From contig VXXH01000879.1 of NCBI GenBank assembly GCA_009835515.1, positions 1-19,046 of the forward strand: a DNA stretch of 19,046 nt, read 5' to 3'. The DNA comes from Candidatus Poribacteria bacterium (GTDB lineage: Bacteria; Poribacteria; WGA-4E; WGA-3G). The notes beneath the pieces were generated by a model. The model saw only the letters and a list, made by a program, of their open reading frames with translations. It was not told the DNA's origin and did not search any database. The translations under genes and the position numbers were made by a program. Shown here in pieces: positions 1-8,152 of the stretch (positions within the stretch are counted from its first letter, which is position 1; every line of letters starts with the position of its first letter).

Positions 1-28
1 CTTAAATACAATATCTTGGAGATTGCTT

Positions 29-1267
29 TTGAACATTGATACGTTAAAAGGGAAAACGGTGGGTGCTGCTGTTTCAGGGGGCTTGGATAGTTGCACCATT
101 ACCAAATGGTTGGTTGATAACGGGGTCAAGGTCGTCTGCTTTACGGCGGACCTCGGTCAACCGGATGAACGGGACGTTTCTGAAATTAAGGAACGAATGT
201 TGGCATGTGGTGCTGAAGACGCTATTATTGTAGATGCGAAAGACGCGCTTGCGGAGGACGGTATCCGTCTTATCCAGTGCCAAGCGATGTATGAGGGTGG
301 TTACTGGAATACGACGGGTATCGCGCGGCATGTCACAGTGAAAGCACTGCTGCCGGAGATGGAGAAACGCGGTGTTTCTATCTTAACGCACGGCGCAACG
401 GGTAGAGGCAACGATCAGGTTCGGTTTCAACTCGCTACGAATATGCTCAATCCGCACTTTGATGTCTATGCCCCGTGGCGAGATGCTGAATTCCTGAAAA
501 AGTTCGGCGGTAGAAAAGAGATGATAGACTTCTGCCAGGGACACAACCTACCGATTACTGCGACACACGAGAAGCCCTACTCAACCGACGCAAACCTCCT
601 CGGACTTACGCATGAAGCCGGGCAGCTCGAATCGCTGAAGACTCCGGCGGGTTTTATCAGTCCGGGTATGGGCGTCCATCCGAAAGATGCCCCTGATGAT
701 GTCGAGCACTTTACGGTTACTTTTGCGCGTGGGACACCTGTTGAAGTCAACGGAAGCCCTGTCACAGCACTTCAGAGTCTGACAGAGGCGAATCGTATTG
801 GTGGGCGGAACGGGGTTGGCATCGGTATTCATACGGTTGAAAATCGGTTTGTTGGAATTAAGAGCCGCGGCGTTTACGAATCGCCAGGGATGGAATTGCT
901 TGGAAAGTGTTATGAGTATCTGCTCCAACTGATTTTAGACAGACGTGCGCGCCGACACTTCGATAACGTCGCACCGACAATCGCTGAACAGATTTATCAA
1001 GGTTACTGGTTTGATGCTGCGACGCAGGCATTGCTGTCTTCGATTCAACCGCTGACTGACTTGGCGAGTGGAACTATCACGGTGGCGCTCTACAAGGGAA
1101 ATGTCGCGTTCTATGCTGCAGGGGGTGCACCGCATTCACTCTATTCCGAGGAGACAGCCTCTATGGAAGATATCGGCGACTTTGATCATGCAGATTCGGA
1201 AGGGTTTTTAGCAGTGTTGGGTGTAGGTGCGCGGGCATCGGCGGTTGCTGGACAGACACAGGAGTAG
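29..1267 (+). CDS. argG: Argininosuccinate synthase
   Basis: Cytosolic ATP-dependent ligase joining citrulline and aspartate to argininosuccinate, the penultimate step of arginine synthesis. Visible marks are the PP-loop ATP-binding motif SGGLDS (residues 16-21; the last position is usually Thr), the aspartate/citrulline signature HGATGRGNDQVRF (about 121-133), and the EKPYSTDANLLG and EANRIGGRNGVG blocks typical of the family. It resembles the longer E. coli-type ArgG more than the short Bacillus type, and its 412 residues fit the family. I chose TTG at 29 because GGAG at 18-21 lies 7 bases before it; TTG at 23 is too close to that site, and the frame is open to the window edge, so a longer start cannot be excluded. 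It converges on the MoxR gene with only 4 bases between stop codons. No other arg gene is visible. Family identification is firm; the start is not. Confidence 0.95.
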   Translation: MNIDTLKGKTVGAAVSGGLDSCTITKWLVDNGVKVVCFTADLGQPDERDVSEIKERMLACGAEDAIIVDAKDALAEDGIRLIQCQAMYEGGYWNTTGIARHVTVKALLPEMEKRGVSILTHGATGRGNDQVRFQLATNMLNPHFDVYAPWRDAEFLKKFGGRKEMIDFCQGHNLPITATHEKPYSTDANLLGLTHEAGQLESLKTPAGFISPGMGVHPKDAPDDVEHFTVTFARGTPVEVNGSPVTALQSLTEANRIGGRNGVGIGIHTVENRFVGIKSRGVYESPGMELLGKCYEYLLQLILDRRARRHFDNVAPTIAEQIYQGYWFDAATQALLSSIQPLTDLASGTITVALYKGNVAFYAAGGAPHSLYSEETASMEDIGDFDHADSEGFLAVLGVGARASAVAGQTQE

Positions 1268-1271
1268 ACGT

Positions 1272-2264
1272 TTAGGGTACCTCAAGTTTTGCGAACACCT
1301 GTGTGATAATATTTTCAACATCACGTCCATCCGCCTCCGCCTCATAACTGATAATTATTCGATGCCTTAGTACATCCATGCCGACGGCGTGAATGTCTTC
1401 TGGGGTAACATAGCCGCGCTCGGAAAGGAACGCTCTTGCCCTTGCCGCAAAGGCGAGAAAGATCGTCGCGCGTGGCGAGGCACCGTATTCAATGAGTGTA
1501 CTGAGTTCGTCTAACTGATACGCTTCTGGGGTGCGCGTTGCGCACACCAAATCGACGATATAATTCTCCAATTGTTCCGCCATGTAGATGTTTCGGACGA
1601 CCTCTCGGAACCGGATAATATCTTCCGGAGAAATCACCGGTTGAATTGTGGCGATTTCTTCAGTTGTCATCCGGCGAAGGATTTGTAATTCCTCTGAATG
1701 TGAGGGGTAATCAACTTTAATCTTTAGCATAAATCTGTCCACTTGTGCCTCTGGTAGTGGATAGGTGCCTTCATGCTCAATCGGATTTTGGGTTGCCAAA
1801 ACGAGAAACGGGTCATCAAGTGGATACGTCGTGCCACCAATCGTTACCTGCCGTTCTTGCATCGCTTCAAGGAGCGCGCTTTGCACTTTGGCGGGTGCGC
1901 GGTTGATTTCATCTGCGAGGATAACGTTGGCGAAAATGGGTCCCTTTTTTGTGTAAAAATCGCCTTTCTGCTGATCGTAGATGAGCGTGCCGACGAGGTC
2001 TGCTGGAAGTAGATCAGGAGTAAACTGAAGGCGATTGAAGGAAGCATCAATGGTCTGCGCAAGTGCGCTGACAGCGGTCGTCTTCGCGAGTCCGGGTACC
2101 CCTTCAAGTAGAATGTGACCGTTACAGAGCAACCCAATAATCAATCCCTCTAATAACGCCGTCTGACCGACAATAACTTTCCCTGTCTCTGTGAGTATCT
2201 GTTGAACTAACCCGCTATCTGCTTGGATGCGAGCGTTCATGGCTTCTAAGTCGTAGTTTTGCAA
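1272..2264 (-). CDS. MoxR-family AAA+ ATPase
   Basis: MoxR-type AAA+ chaperone-like ATPase, thought to remodel or activate partner proteins together with von Willebrand A proteins. The 330-residue protein shows Walker A GVPGLAKT (55-62), Walker B VILADE (114-119) followed by the family block INRAPAKVQSALLEAMQE, sensor 1 ATQNP around residue 160, and PLPEAQVDRFMLK (169-181). The start shown is TTG at 2264 with a weak AAGG 11 bases upstream; ATG at 2240 (residue 9) is an equally possible start. The usual DUF58 partner gene is not adjacent. The likely VWA partner lies upstream in the same direction at 4416-6812, separated by a sulfatase and a Uma2 gene. One copy of a 42-bp repeat covers the region just upstream of the start. 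The family is certain; its client is unknown. Confidence 0.93.
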   Translation of the reverse strand: MQNYDLEAMNARIQADSGLVQQILTETGKVIVGQTALLEGLIIGLLCNGHILLEGVPGLAKTTAVSALAQTIDASFNRLQFTPDLLPADLVGTLIYDQQKGDFYTKKGPIFANVILADEINRAPAKVQSALLEAMQERQVTIGGTTYPLDDPFLVLATQNPIEHEGTYPLPEAQVDRFMLKIKVDYPSHSEELQILRRMTTEEIATIQPVISPEDIIRFREVVRNIYMAEQLENYIVDLVCATRTPEAYQLDELSTLIEYGASPRATIFLAFAARARAFLSERGYVTPEDIHAVGMDVLRHRIIISYEAEADGRDVENIITQVFAKLEVP

Positions 2265-2270
2265 TTTTTA

Positions 2271-2312
2271 ATTTACCTTGCGGGAAAACAGCGTGAATTT
2301 AGGTGCTTGATG
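2271..2312. repeat. Imperfect 42-bp direct repeat, copy 1
   Basis: This copy is aligned with 2398-2439 and both begin ATTTACCTTGCGGGA. They differ at about five positions and their starts are 127 bases apart. It lies just before the MoxR start and includes the weak ribosome-binding-like AAGG used by the TTG start (minus strand). Function is unknown; it may be a remnant of a local duplication. Confidence 0.7.
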
Positions 2313-2328
2313 TGCCTTCCTTAAATCC

Positions 2329-2349
2329 GCCTGCGCCGTTGTTGCAGGC
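2329..2349 (-). other. Weak hairpin in sulfatase-moxR gap
   Basis: A 6-bp inverted repeat (GCCTGC at 2329-2334, GCAGGC at 2344-2349, 9-base loop) sits about 95 bases beyond the sulfatase stop in its direction of transcription. No T-run follows on the minus strand, so it is at best a weak attenuator or terminator. The 179-base gap otherwise holds only the two repeat copies. Confidence 0.25.
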
Positions 2350-2397
2350 TGCCGTTTTGGTATTGCCAAGCGCACGATCCTGTTTTAATTTATCTTG

Positions 2398-2439
2398 ATT
2401 TACCTTGCGGGAGAACAGCATGAATTTGGGTGGCTGATG
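2398..2439. repeat. Imperfect 42-bp direct repeat, copy 2
   Basis: Second copy of the repeat at 2271-2312, ending 4 bases from the sulfatase stop codon. Read on the minus strand, both copies share the reading LFSRKVN, but copy 1 is closed by a stop right after it, so neither looks like a working gene. Confidence 0.7.
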
Positions 2440-2443
2440 GCTG

Positions 2444-3802
2444 TTAACTAAAAAACGGTTGTGTTTCGCCTTCTTGGAAGGATTGCTCAAGCCACGGATC
2501 CTTAGTTTTCTGCCTAAATTCGATGACCTTTCGGCGCATCTCGTTGGCGATGTCTTGTAACGCTGGTACGTCAATGAGGTTCTGTGACTCTGCTGGGTCC
2601 TTCTGGATATCAAACAACGCCTCGCGGCTCTGTTGTAGAAAATCGGTACGCTGGCGTTCTCCGAGTTGCTGGACATTGTCATCACGTACGGCTGTCCATG
2701 AAATCGAACGGAATAGGTCGCTTGGGAGCGGTGTCTCCAGTTGGTACGCCAGATTACGGACGTATTTATACCGTCTGCCGCGTAGCACGCGATATGGATA
2801 GTAGTTCGTCACCTCGTGGAAACAGTGCGAGAAGTAGGTCTCTTCCCATTCACCGTTGCCCGGGTGTGCGCTATCATCTTCAAGGATAGAAAGGATTGAC
2901 CTACCCGGAAGTGCATCTTCTCCATCGGGATGCGCGACATCACACCAGTCTAACATCGTTGGGCAGAAATCTACCCAGTTGACGAGCGCCTGATTGTGAA
3001 AACCGCGTTTCTGTTGCGTAGGGCTGGCGATAAGTAATGGGCAGTGATGTCCACTATCGAAGCTGGATGCCTTCGCACCGGGAAATGGCATGGCGTGATC
3101 GGTTGTCACAAAAACGAGGGTTTCGTCTGCCCGTCCAGAAGCGTCAAGTGCCTCTAAAACTGCACCTACTACAGTATCCCATCGCGAGACGCTTTCGTAG
3201 TAATCTGCAAGATCCTCGCGAACCGCTGGTACGTCGGGTAGGAAATTTGGCACAATGATTTCATCGGGAGTATAGGAACTGGGTTGAATACCAGCCGGGG
3301 TTTGGTCGTTTCCGAATCCTTTGCCTGCGCGGTGCGGATGCGTACTGCCGATATGGAGATAGAAAGGTGTGTCTGTGTTCTCGTTGAGAAATTGTGTGAC
3401 CTTCGCGGCCATATCCGCGGGACTTCGAGCGTTAACTCTCGGTTCAAAATCGAACGGATAAACACTTTCAGGTTCAACGTGTTTTTTTCCGATACACGCC
3501 GTAGCGAATCCGTGTGCTTTCAGTATCTTTGGTACGGATTGCATATATTCATGCGTGCGAAACCCGTGTATTCCGTGGCAGTGTCCGTATTGTCCGTGTG
3601 TGTGGCTATGTTGACCGGTGAGGATACATGCACGACTCACAGCGCACGAAGGACTTGTACAGAATGCATGGTCGAACACGACACCGCGTTCCGCAAATGC
3701 ATCAATGTTTGGTGTTCGGATAACGTCATTTCCGTAGCATTTTGCGATCCGGCTCCAATCGTCAGCGATGACGAACATCACGTTTTTGTAAGAATTGTTC
3801 AT
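2444..3802 (-). CDS. Sulfatase (type I, formylglycine-dependent family)
   Basis: Predicted sulfate-ester or sulfamate hydrolase of the alkaline-phosphatase superfamily, 452 residues. The N-terminal metal site NVMFVIADDW (D14, D15) is clear. The active-site block reads SPSCAVSRACILTG, with Cys53 as the residue normally oxidised to formylglycine and Arg57 in place; the usual C-x-P-S-R proline is Val55. Further marks are GKKH (105-108), HIGSTHPH (150-157) and TTDHAMPF (D235, H236), the second metal-binding pair. No signal peptide or lipobox is seen, so it looks cytoplasmic or uses an unrecognised export route. AAGGAA about 5 bases before the ATG supports the start. It resembles the heparan N-sulfatase-like subgroup, but the substrate cannot be read from sequence. 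No formylglycine-generating enzyme lies in the window. The Uma2 gene ends 23 bases upstream, consistent with co-transcription. Confidence 0.93.
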   Translation of the reverse strand: MNNSYKNVMFVIADDWSRIAKCYGNDVIRTPNIDAFAERGVVFDHAFCTSPSCAVSRACILTGQHSHTHGQYGHCHGIHGFRTHEYMQSVPKILKAHGFATACIGKKHVEPESVYPFDFEPRVNARSPADMAAKVTQFLNENTDTPFYLHIGSTHPHRAGKGFGNDQTPAGIQPSSYTPDEIIVPNFLPDVPAVREDLADYYESVSRWDTVVGAVLEALDASGRADETLVFVTTDHAMPFPGAKASSFDSGHHCPLLIASPTQQKRGFHNQALVNWVDFCPTMLDWCDVAHPDGEDALPGRSILSILEDDSAHPGNGEWEETYFSHCFHEVTNYYPYRVLRGRRYKYVRNLAYQLETPLPSDLFRSISWTAVRDDNVQQLGERQRTDFLQQSREALFDIQKDPAESQNLIDVPALQDIANEMRRKVIEFRQKTKDPWLEQSFQEGETQPFFS

Positions 3803-3825
3803 GGTTTTCCTTATTTAGGGCACAA

Positions 3826-4392
3826 TTATTCAAAGAGTTGAGAGACTCGGCAGGCAAACCCCGGCACGACATCTTCACCGGTGAGTGTGTCTTCGCGCAT
3901 GAGGAGTGCTATGTCGTTTTCAGAACGATAGACCGTCACGGTTTTAGAACGGGGATCCAGAACCCAGACGAGGCGCGTTCCGGCATTCAGATAGGTAAAC
4001 GTTTTGTCTACAACACGCCACTGAACGTCTGTCGGTGAAACCACCTCAATCGCCAAATCGGGCGGTATCGGGAAACCTGTGTTTTCGTCTCCATTCAACC
4101 GGGAAGTTGGCATAAACGCAACATCTGGCTTCAGGGCCCGTTCGCCCACCTGAAAAGTTGCCTCTACATGGACCTCCTCTAACTGATTCTCCTCCACATG
4201 CCGATCCAAATACCGGATGACTTTAACACTAACCTTGCTACGTATTCTCGTTGGTGGCGACATCGGCACTAATTCTCCTTTAACGTATTCATATCCATCT
4301 ATATCGTTCTCAAGAAATTCTGCCAATGTCATAGAGACTTCCTCTGGTGAGAGAATACCCTGCGTGATTTCATGGAGTTCTTGGTGTGTCAT
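3826..4392 (-). CDS. Uma2-family (DUF820) PD-(D/E)XK-like protein
   Basis: Member of the Uma2 family, a PD-(D/E)XK nuclease fold of unclear function, often in many copies per genome in cyanobacteria and PVC-like bacteria. The 188-residue protein shows YVKGELVPMSPP (36-47), LKPDVAFMP with Asp90, the PDLAIEVVSPTD block with Glu116, Lys130, and AGTRLVWVLDP (137-147), which together form the putative nuclease core. I chose the ATG at 4390-4392 (minus strand), preceded by AAGGAATGAAAGC, rather than a longer open frame reaching 4449 that would overlap the VWA gene. It lies 23 bases after the VWA stop and 23 bases before the sulfatase, so probably belongs to the same transcript. There is no visible link to MoxR/VWA or sulfatase function; it may be a mobile passenger. 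Confidence 0.88.
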   Translation of the reverse strand: MTHQELHEITQGILSPEEVSMTLAEFLENDIDGYEYVKGELVPMSPPTRIRSKVSVKVIRYLDRHVEENQLEEVHVEATFQVGERALKPDVAFMPTSRLNGDENTGFPIPPDLAIEVVSPTDVQWRVVDKTFTYLNAGTRLVWVLDPRSKTVTVYRSENDIALLMREDTLTGEDVVPGFACRVSQLFE

Positions 4393-4415
4393 GCTTTCAT
4401 TCCTTTTTTGATGTT

Positions 4416-6812
4416 TTATACCAAACCGCCCCGTTTTCTTAAGAACCATTCAAATCCGAGTAACGCGATCAAAGCGCCAAAAATAAGCGGAATATTCCAG
4501 ATGTCAACATCCGTAATTTTTGAGGTTGCGCTTTCGACGAGTGGGATCTGATTCACGAGTTGGGTCGCCTCCTCCATGGCATAGTACTTTCCGCCACTCC
4601 CTTCAGCAAGCGTTTTGAGGAGGGCAATGTTGAGTTCAGCATTACTGAATTCGGCATAAGACGCTTTCACCTCAAAAAGGGTCTGTTGTTCACCGAGGTT
4701 TTCACCGGCAAGGGTGCCGGTAGCGGTGACAGTGTATTCACCGTATTGATTCGGAATAAAGCGAGCTGTGTAAAGTCCATCTCTACCAAGGACCTGCTCA
4801 AGTTTTAATTCTTTGCGCTTGCCTGCTTCGTCGACGACTATGGCTCGAATTTTTGCGTTGTTAGTCAGTTGGAATTGTTTATCGGTAGCGGTAACCTCAA
4901 TCACGACAGGTTCTTTCAATGTGTAGGCTGTTTTTGCAATGTCAAGTTTAATGTGTTCTTTCGGTGCGGTTGTCAGCCATCTTGCGGTCTGTCGCCAGAA
5001 GCGTTCATGACTATCATCTTCGGGGGAGTCCTTGAGCATTTGCCATCGCCATGAAGTATGTGGCGTAAAAACCATCACGCGTCCGGCATTGTAATTCTGG
5101 GTTGCGATGAGAATTCGATTTCCAAATTCATTCCGGTCAGTTGGATGTTCCGCCAAAACGAGCGCACCTGCCTTGGCACGTTTGACTTTACTATAGCCTA
5201 CAAGCGGTTTGAGATTCGCCCAACGTTCCATATTCTCGGTAGGGGTATCCGCCAACGCCATCAAATTTTCGACTTTCCCGTCTGGTGTCAGTTGCAATTT
5301 ATATCCTTTGTTTTCGGCAGAGAACCGTGAACCTGTGTTTAATCTGGTCCTTCGTCTCGGTGTTGTTGGTGATGGCGGGGATCCGAGTTCTATTTCTACG
5401 GGGATGCACTGTGCGATAGGTGTATTGATATAGGAGCCAGCGAGTTCGTGGTTTCCCAAAGAGCTTGAACCGCCTAACATTAGCAATCCACCACCGCGGG
5501 TGCGTACAAACTCAAGTGTATTTTCAAGCTGCGCGGGTGTAAATTGGGATGCATCCACGTTGCCTAAGATGATAGCATCAAAGTCGAAAAGCGTCTCTTT
5601 ATCATCTGGATAAAAACCAAAATTGTGCAATGTGTTCGTGCGAGTGCCGAGATAATGTCTGCCAGCATTACTGAAACTCGTCAAAATCCGATCGGTTAAT
5701 TGGATGTTTGGATCCTTTTTCAGGGTCCGTTTTATAAAGCCGAATTCGGTCCGCGGCTTACCGTCGACAAACAGGATTTTCACACGTTTGGTCGGGGCAA
5801 CCTTTAGTAAAAACGTTTTTGTGTTGTTCTGTGGTACCGCTTCCGTTTCTCCCAAGGCTGCATGCACCTCAAATTTTTGGGTGCCGGCTTGGCGCGGTGT
5901 AAACTTAAGCCCCACGCGTTTTGTTTTTTCGTCCGAAGCTGCATCCGTTCCACCGATTTGCGGTATCCAAGAGGGCCCTTCGTCTAAGTCAACGGATTCT
6001 GTTTTCAGTATTCGTCCGTTGCTTGTCAATTGGAGATTAACCTTTTTGCCGCTGAATTCCTTCCGTTTTACAGTAGCCCATATTTCGACGGGAAAATCTT
6101 CTTCTGCGGTGCGAGGGACATCCAATTTGACGATCTCAAGGTCTGGATTGCCTTCTTCTGAACCAACACCGATAGTGTGGATAGGCAGTTTTCGCTCTCG
6201 AATTTGCATCGCAAACTTGGTGATGTCAGTGCCGCTTCTATCTACGCCATCGGTTAAAAGGACGGCACCAGAGAGGGGGATTCCTTGTAGGTCATCAAGT
6301 GCTTCGTTTAATGCCTGAGGGATGTCTGTGCTTTCGCCCTCCGCGCGCGTCAATGCTTCGTCAGGAATACGTTTTGCTGTAGTGTCAAATGCAAAAAGGC
6401 GTACTTTGAATTTGGCGTTCAGTTTTTCAAGGAGTCCTTCATTCTCGGCGAAGAGTAGATTGTTGACCCGATGCAGGCGTGGTGCTGAATCGGTAGCGTC
6501 GGTAATCTGCATACTCTTGGAACGATCAACCATTACCAATAGGTAGGAATCATCAGGGTTTGACTGGTAAATTGTTAGAAACGGTTTGAGTAGACAAAAG
6601 GCGATCAGACAGAGCACGATGGCGCGAAGAAAGATAAGAAACCCGCGAAACCCGCGTCTGATACGTCCTTGTGTACTCCGATATGCCCAGATAGTAGCGG
6701 CAACAAGCGCGATAAGTAGAACGGCAATTAGAAGCCCTGGTAGCGGTACCCCAAACGAGAAATCTCCCTCTCGAAAAACGTCAATGGGGTACTTCATTAT
6801 TTGTTCAAACAT
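4416..6812 (-). CDS. VWA and glutamine amidotransferase-like membrane protein
   Basis: Large membrane protein of 798 residues. Two N-terminal transmembrane segments (about 24-44 and 57-77) are followed by a von Willebrand factor A domain (about 90-250) with MIDAS residues DRSKS (96-100), Thr162 and TDG (187-189). A class I glutamine-amidotransferase-like domain (about 343-475) includes KILFVDGKPRTEF and GGLLMLGG, without an obvious catalytic Cys nucleophile elbow. A beta-rich region and a C-terminal transmembrane helix (about 772-791) end in basic residues. Such proteins accompany MoxR ATPases, and the MoxR gene downstream is the likely partner. The start ATG at 6812 has AGGAGG (6827-6832) 14 bases upstream, an unusually long spacing; an in-frame TAA just upstream rules out a longer start, and Met6 (6797) is an alternative. 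The domain layout is clear; its biological role is unknown. Confidence 0.88.
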   Translation of the reverse strand: MFEQIMKYPIDVFREGDFSFGVPLPGLLIAVLLIALVAATIWAYRSTQGRIRRGFRGFLIFLRAIVLCLIAFCLLKPFLTIYQSNPDDSYLLVMVDRSKSMQITDATDSAPRLHRVNNLLFAENEGLLEKLNAKFKVRLFAFDTTAKRIPDEALTRAEGESTDIPQALNEALDDLQGIPLSGAVLLTDGVDRSGTDITKFAMQIRERKLPIHTIGVGSEEGNPDLEIVKLDVPRTAEEDFPVEIWATVKRKEFSGKKVNLQLTSNGRILKTESVDLDEGPSWIPQIGGTDAASDEKTKRVGLKFTPRQAGTQKFEVHAALGETEAVPQNNTKTFLLKVAPTKRVKILFVDGKPRTEFGFIKRTLKKDPNIQLTDRILTSFSNAGRHYLGTRTNTLHNFGFYPDDKETLFDFDAIILGNVDASQFTPAQLENTLEFVRTRGGGLLMLGGSSSLGNHELAGSYINTPIAQCIPVEIELGSPPSPTTPRRRTRLNTGSRFSAENKGYKLQLTPDGKVENLMALADTPTENMERWANLKPLVGYSKVKRAKAGALVLAEHPTDRNEFGNRILIATQNYNAGRVMVFTPHTSWRWQMLKDSPEDDSHERFWRQTARWLTTAPKEHIKLDIAKTAYTLKEPVVIEVTATDKQFQLTNNAKIRAIVVDEAGKRKELKLEQVLGRDGLYTARFIPNQYGEYTVTATGTLAGENLGEQQTLFEVKASYAEFSNAELNIALLKTLAEGSGGKYYAMEEATQLVNQIPLVESATSKITDVDIWNIPLIFGALIALLGFEWFLRKRGGLV

Positions 6813-6847
6813 TTTTTAATTTATGGCCTCCTGGGCTGTGCTCCTGG

Positions 6848-6869
6848 CGCAAGCCTATAGAGGCTTGCG
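6848..6869. repeat. 9-bp perfect inverted repeat (hairpin)
   Basis: Arms CGCAAGCCT and AGGCTTGCG pair perfectly around a 4-base ATAG loop in the 199-base gap upstream of the VWA gene. No T-run follows on either strand, so it is not a classical terminator. The word CTTGCGGGA next to it (6864-6872) also occurs in both repeat copies near 2278 and 2405, suggesting a dispersed intergenic element. I see no other gene or site in the rest of the gap. Confidence 0.5.
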
Positions 6870-7011
6870 GGACAATGTTCCGCGCAGGTCTTCTGTTAAT
6901 TCTGTACATTCTTCTTAAAATCGCGCAGGCTTTTTAACACTCCAAGACGGACACAATACCCTTTTACCGAGTGAGACCGCCGATGGTTAATGATTAATCC
7001 CTCGATTGCTG

Positions 7012-8013
7012 CTAACTATTCTGAAGTCTTTGCACAGGGATCTTGATGCACTGACCTGTGCCTGCGGATTCGTGCAATGCATCGATGGTTCGCATATTTC
7101 CGAGCGCGTCTGATATCGGTAATCGGGTCGGTATGCCGTTTTCTACTGCTTGGCAGAGATCCAAGATTTCAGCGGCGTAAGGATTCACGCCGCTAACGCT
7201 GAAGGTTTCACCGTTCACAGTGAAGTGTGCTTCGCCTTCCGAGTTGCCCCATGCGCTCTGAACAAAGAGCGTGCCGTCCGTGCCAGCGACTTCATAAGAT
7301 TCACGCCACGTCCAACCGAAACTGCAATCCAGTTGCCCGGTAATACCATCACCAAAATCTAAGGTTCCGATCAGTGTTTCCCAGACGTTGTTAATTGGTT
7401 CAAATTTGCCCGTTGCCCAGGCGGACTGCGGTTCTCGTCCGACGAGATAACGGATGATGTTAATACAATAACATCCTAAATCCATGACAGCACCGCCACC
7501 GAGATCACCTCTCAATCGCCAATTCTGTCGGTCTGTAAGCCCTGTCGAGAAAGTAGAGCGCGCGTAGCGTACTTCCCCAATCGCGCCTTCCTCAATCTGC
7601 TGCTTCACGGCAAGTGTCAGTGGATGATGCCGGTACATGAACGCTTCCATCAGTAAGATATTGGCGTTTTCTGTAACTTGAATCATCTGCTCCAACTGCG
7701 TGGTGTTAACGGCAATTGGTTTTTCAACAAGAATACCTTTGACATTACACCGCACCGCCTCAAGCACATTTTTGAGATGGCTTGAGGGCCACGTGGCGAC
7801 TACCAGAACGTCAGGTTCTTGTTTTTCCAACATCTGTCGGAGGTCGTTGTAAGTGTTCTGAACGTTATATTCGGTAGCAAAACGCTCAAGCGATTCAAAC
7901 TTCTCATCGCACGCGCCTACAATTTCAATCTCCGGCAAATTTCGCCACGCGTTGCCGTGCGCGTGAGATATACCACCACACCCGACAATTGCGACCCGAT
8001 ATTTTTTCGACAT
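7012..8013 (-). CDS. Gfo/Idh/MocA-family oxidoreductase (1)
   Basis: NAD(P)-dependent sugar or cyclitol oxidoreductase, 333 residues, predicted cytosolic. The Rossmann motif VAIVGCGGISHAHG is at 8-20, the acidic ribose-binding position is in GACDEK (33-38), and the catalytic EKP motif lies at 97-99. The C-terminal dimer/substrate domain has MEAFMYRHHP (about 122-131) and GGGAVMDLGCYCIN (172-185), typical of the dihydrodiol dehydrogenase/glucose-fructose oxidoreductase-like subgroup, where Cys replaces the common His. AAGGTAAAATC before the ATG supports the start. No Tat or Sec signal is seen. It follows two other Gfo/Idh/MocA genes that are only distantly similar to it, after a 139-base gap with repeats. 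The exact substrate cannot be assigned. Confidence 0.93.
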   Translation of the reverse strand: MSKKYRVAIVGCGGISHAHGNAWRNLPEIEIVGACDEKFESLERFATEYNVQNTYNDLRQMLEKQEPDVLVVATWPSSHLKNVLEAVRCNVKGILVEKPIAVNTTQLEQMIQVTENANILLMEAFMYRHHPLTLAVKQQIEEGAIGEVRYARSTFSTGLTDRQNWRLRGDLGGGAVMDLGCYCINIIRYLVGREPQSAWATGKFEPINNVWETLIGTLDFGDGITGQLDCSFGWTWRESYEVAGTDGTLFVQSAWGNSEGEAHFTVNGETFSVSGVNPYAAEILDLCQAVENGIPTRLPISDALGNMRTIDALHESAGTGQCIKIPVQRLQNS

Positions 8014-8068
8014 GATTTTACCTTGGAGTTAGTTAAAGGTGATTTCCTTTAAACATCACCAATTAAGT

Positions 8069-8152
8069 GGTTTTGGGGTTACAAACCCTTCCTAACAATA
8101 AGCATCGCTATTGGTTTTGGGTTGCAAATCCCTCCATAATTCGGGGTTGCAA
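8069..8152. repeat. Short degenerate tandem repeat between oxidoreductase genes
   Basis: The motif GGTTTTGGGGTTACAAACCC at 8069-8088 recurs degenerately at 8113-8133 (GGTTTTGGGTTGCAAATCCC) and partly at 8142-8152 (CGGGGTTGCAA). The first copy contains a GGGTT/AACCC hairpin. Nearby, GGTGAT (8038-8043) and ATCACC (8055-8060) form a 6-bp inverted repeat. Together they fill the 139-base gap. They may be remnants of a small dispersed repeat or weak transcript-processing structures. Confidence 0.5.

Noticed and set aside
2299..2421. Small minus-strand ORF of 40 codons starting MLFSRKVNQDKLKQD between the sulfatase and moxR genes
   Set aside because: No ribosome-binding site, low-complexity-like end, starts in one repeat copy and stops in the other; more likely a by-product of the direct repeat.
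3284..3841. Plus-strand open frame of 185 codons opposite the sulfatase gene
   Set aside because: It is fully antisense to a well-supported gene and has no recognisable domain; its cysteine- and arginine-rich composition is typical of a shadow frame.
5704..6318. Plus-strand open frame of 204 codons opposite the VWA gene
   Set aside because: Antisense to the VWA and linker region, no ribosome-binding site or family motif, serine/arginine-rich shadow composition.
6848..6869. Hairpin considered as an intrinsic terminator for the first oxidoreductase
   Set aside because: No T-run on the minus strand after the stem and about 145 bases beyond the stop; kept only as an inverted repeat.
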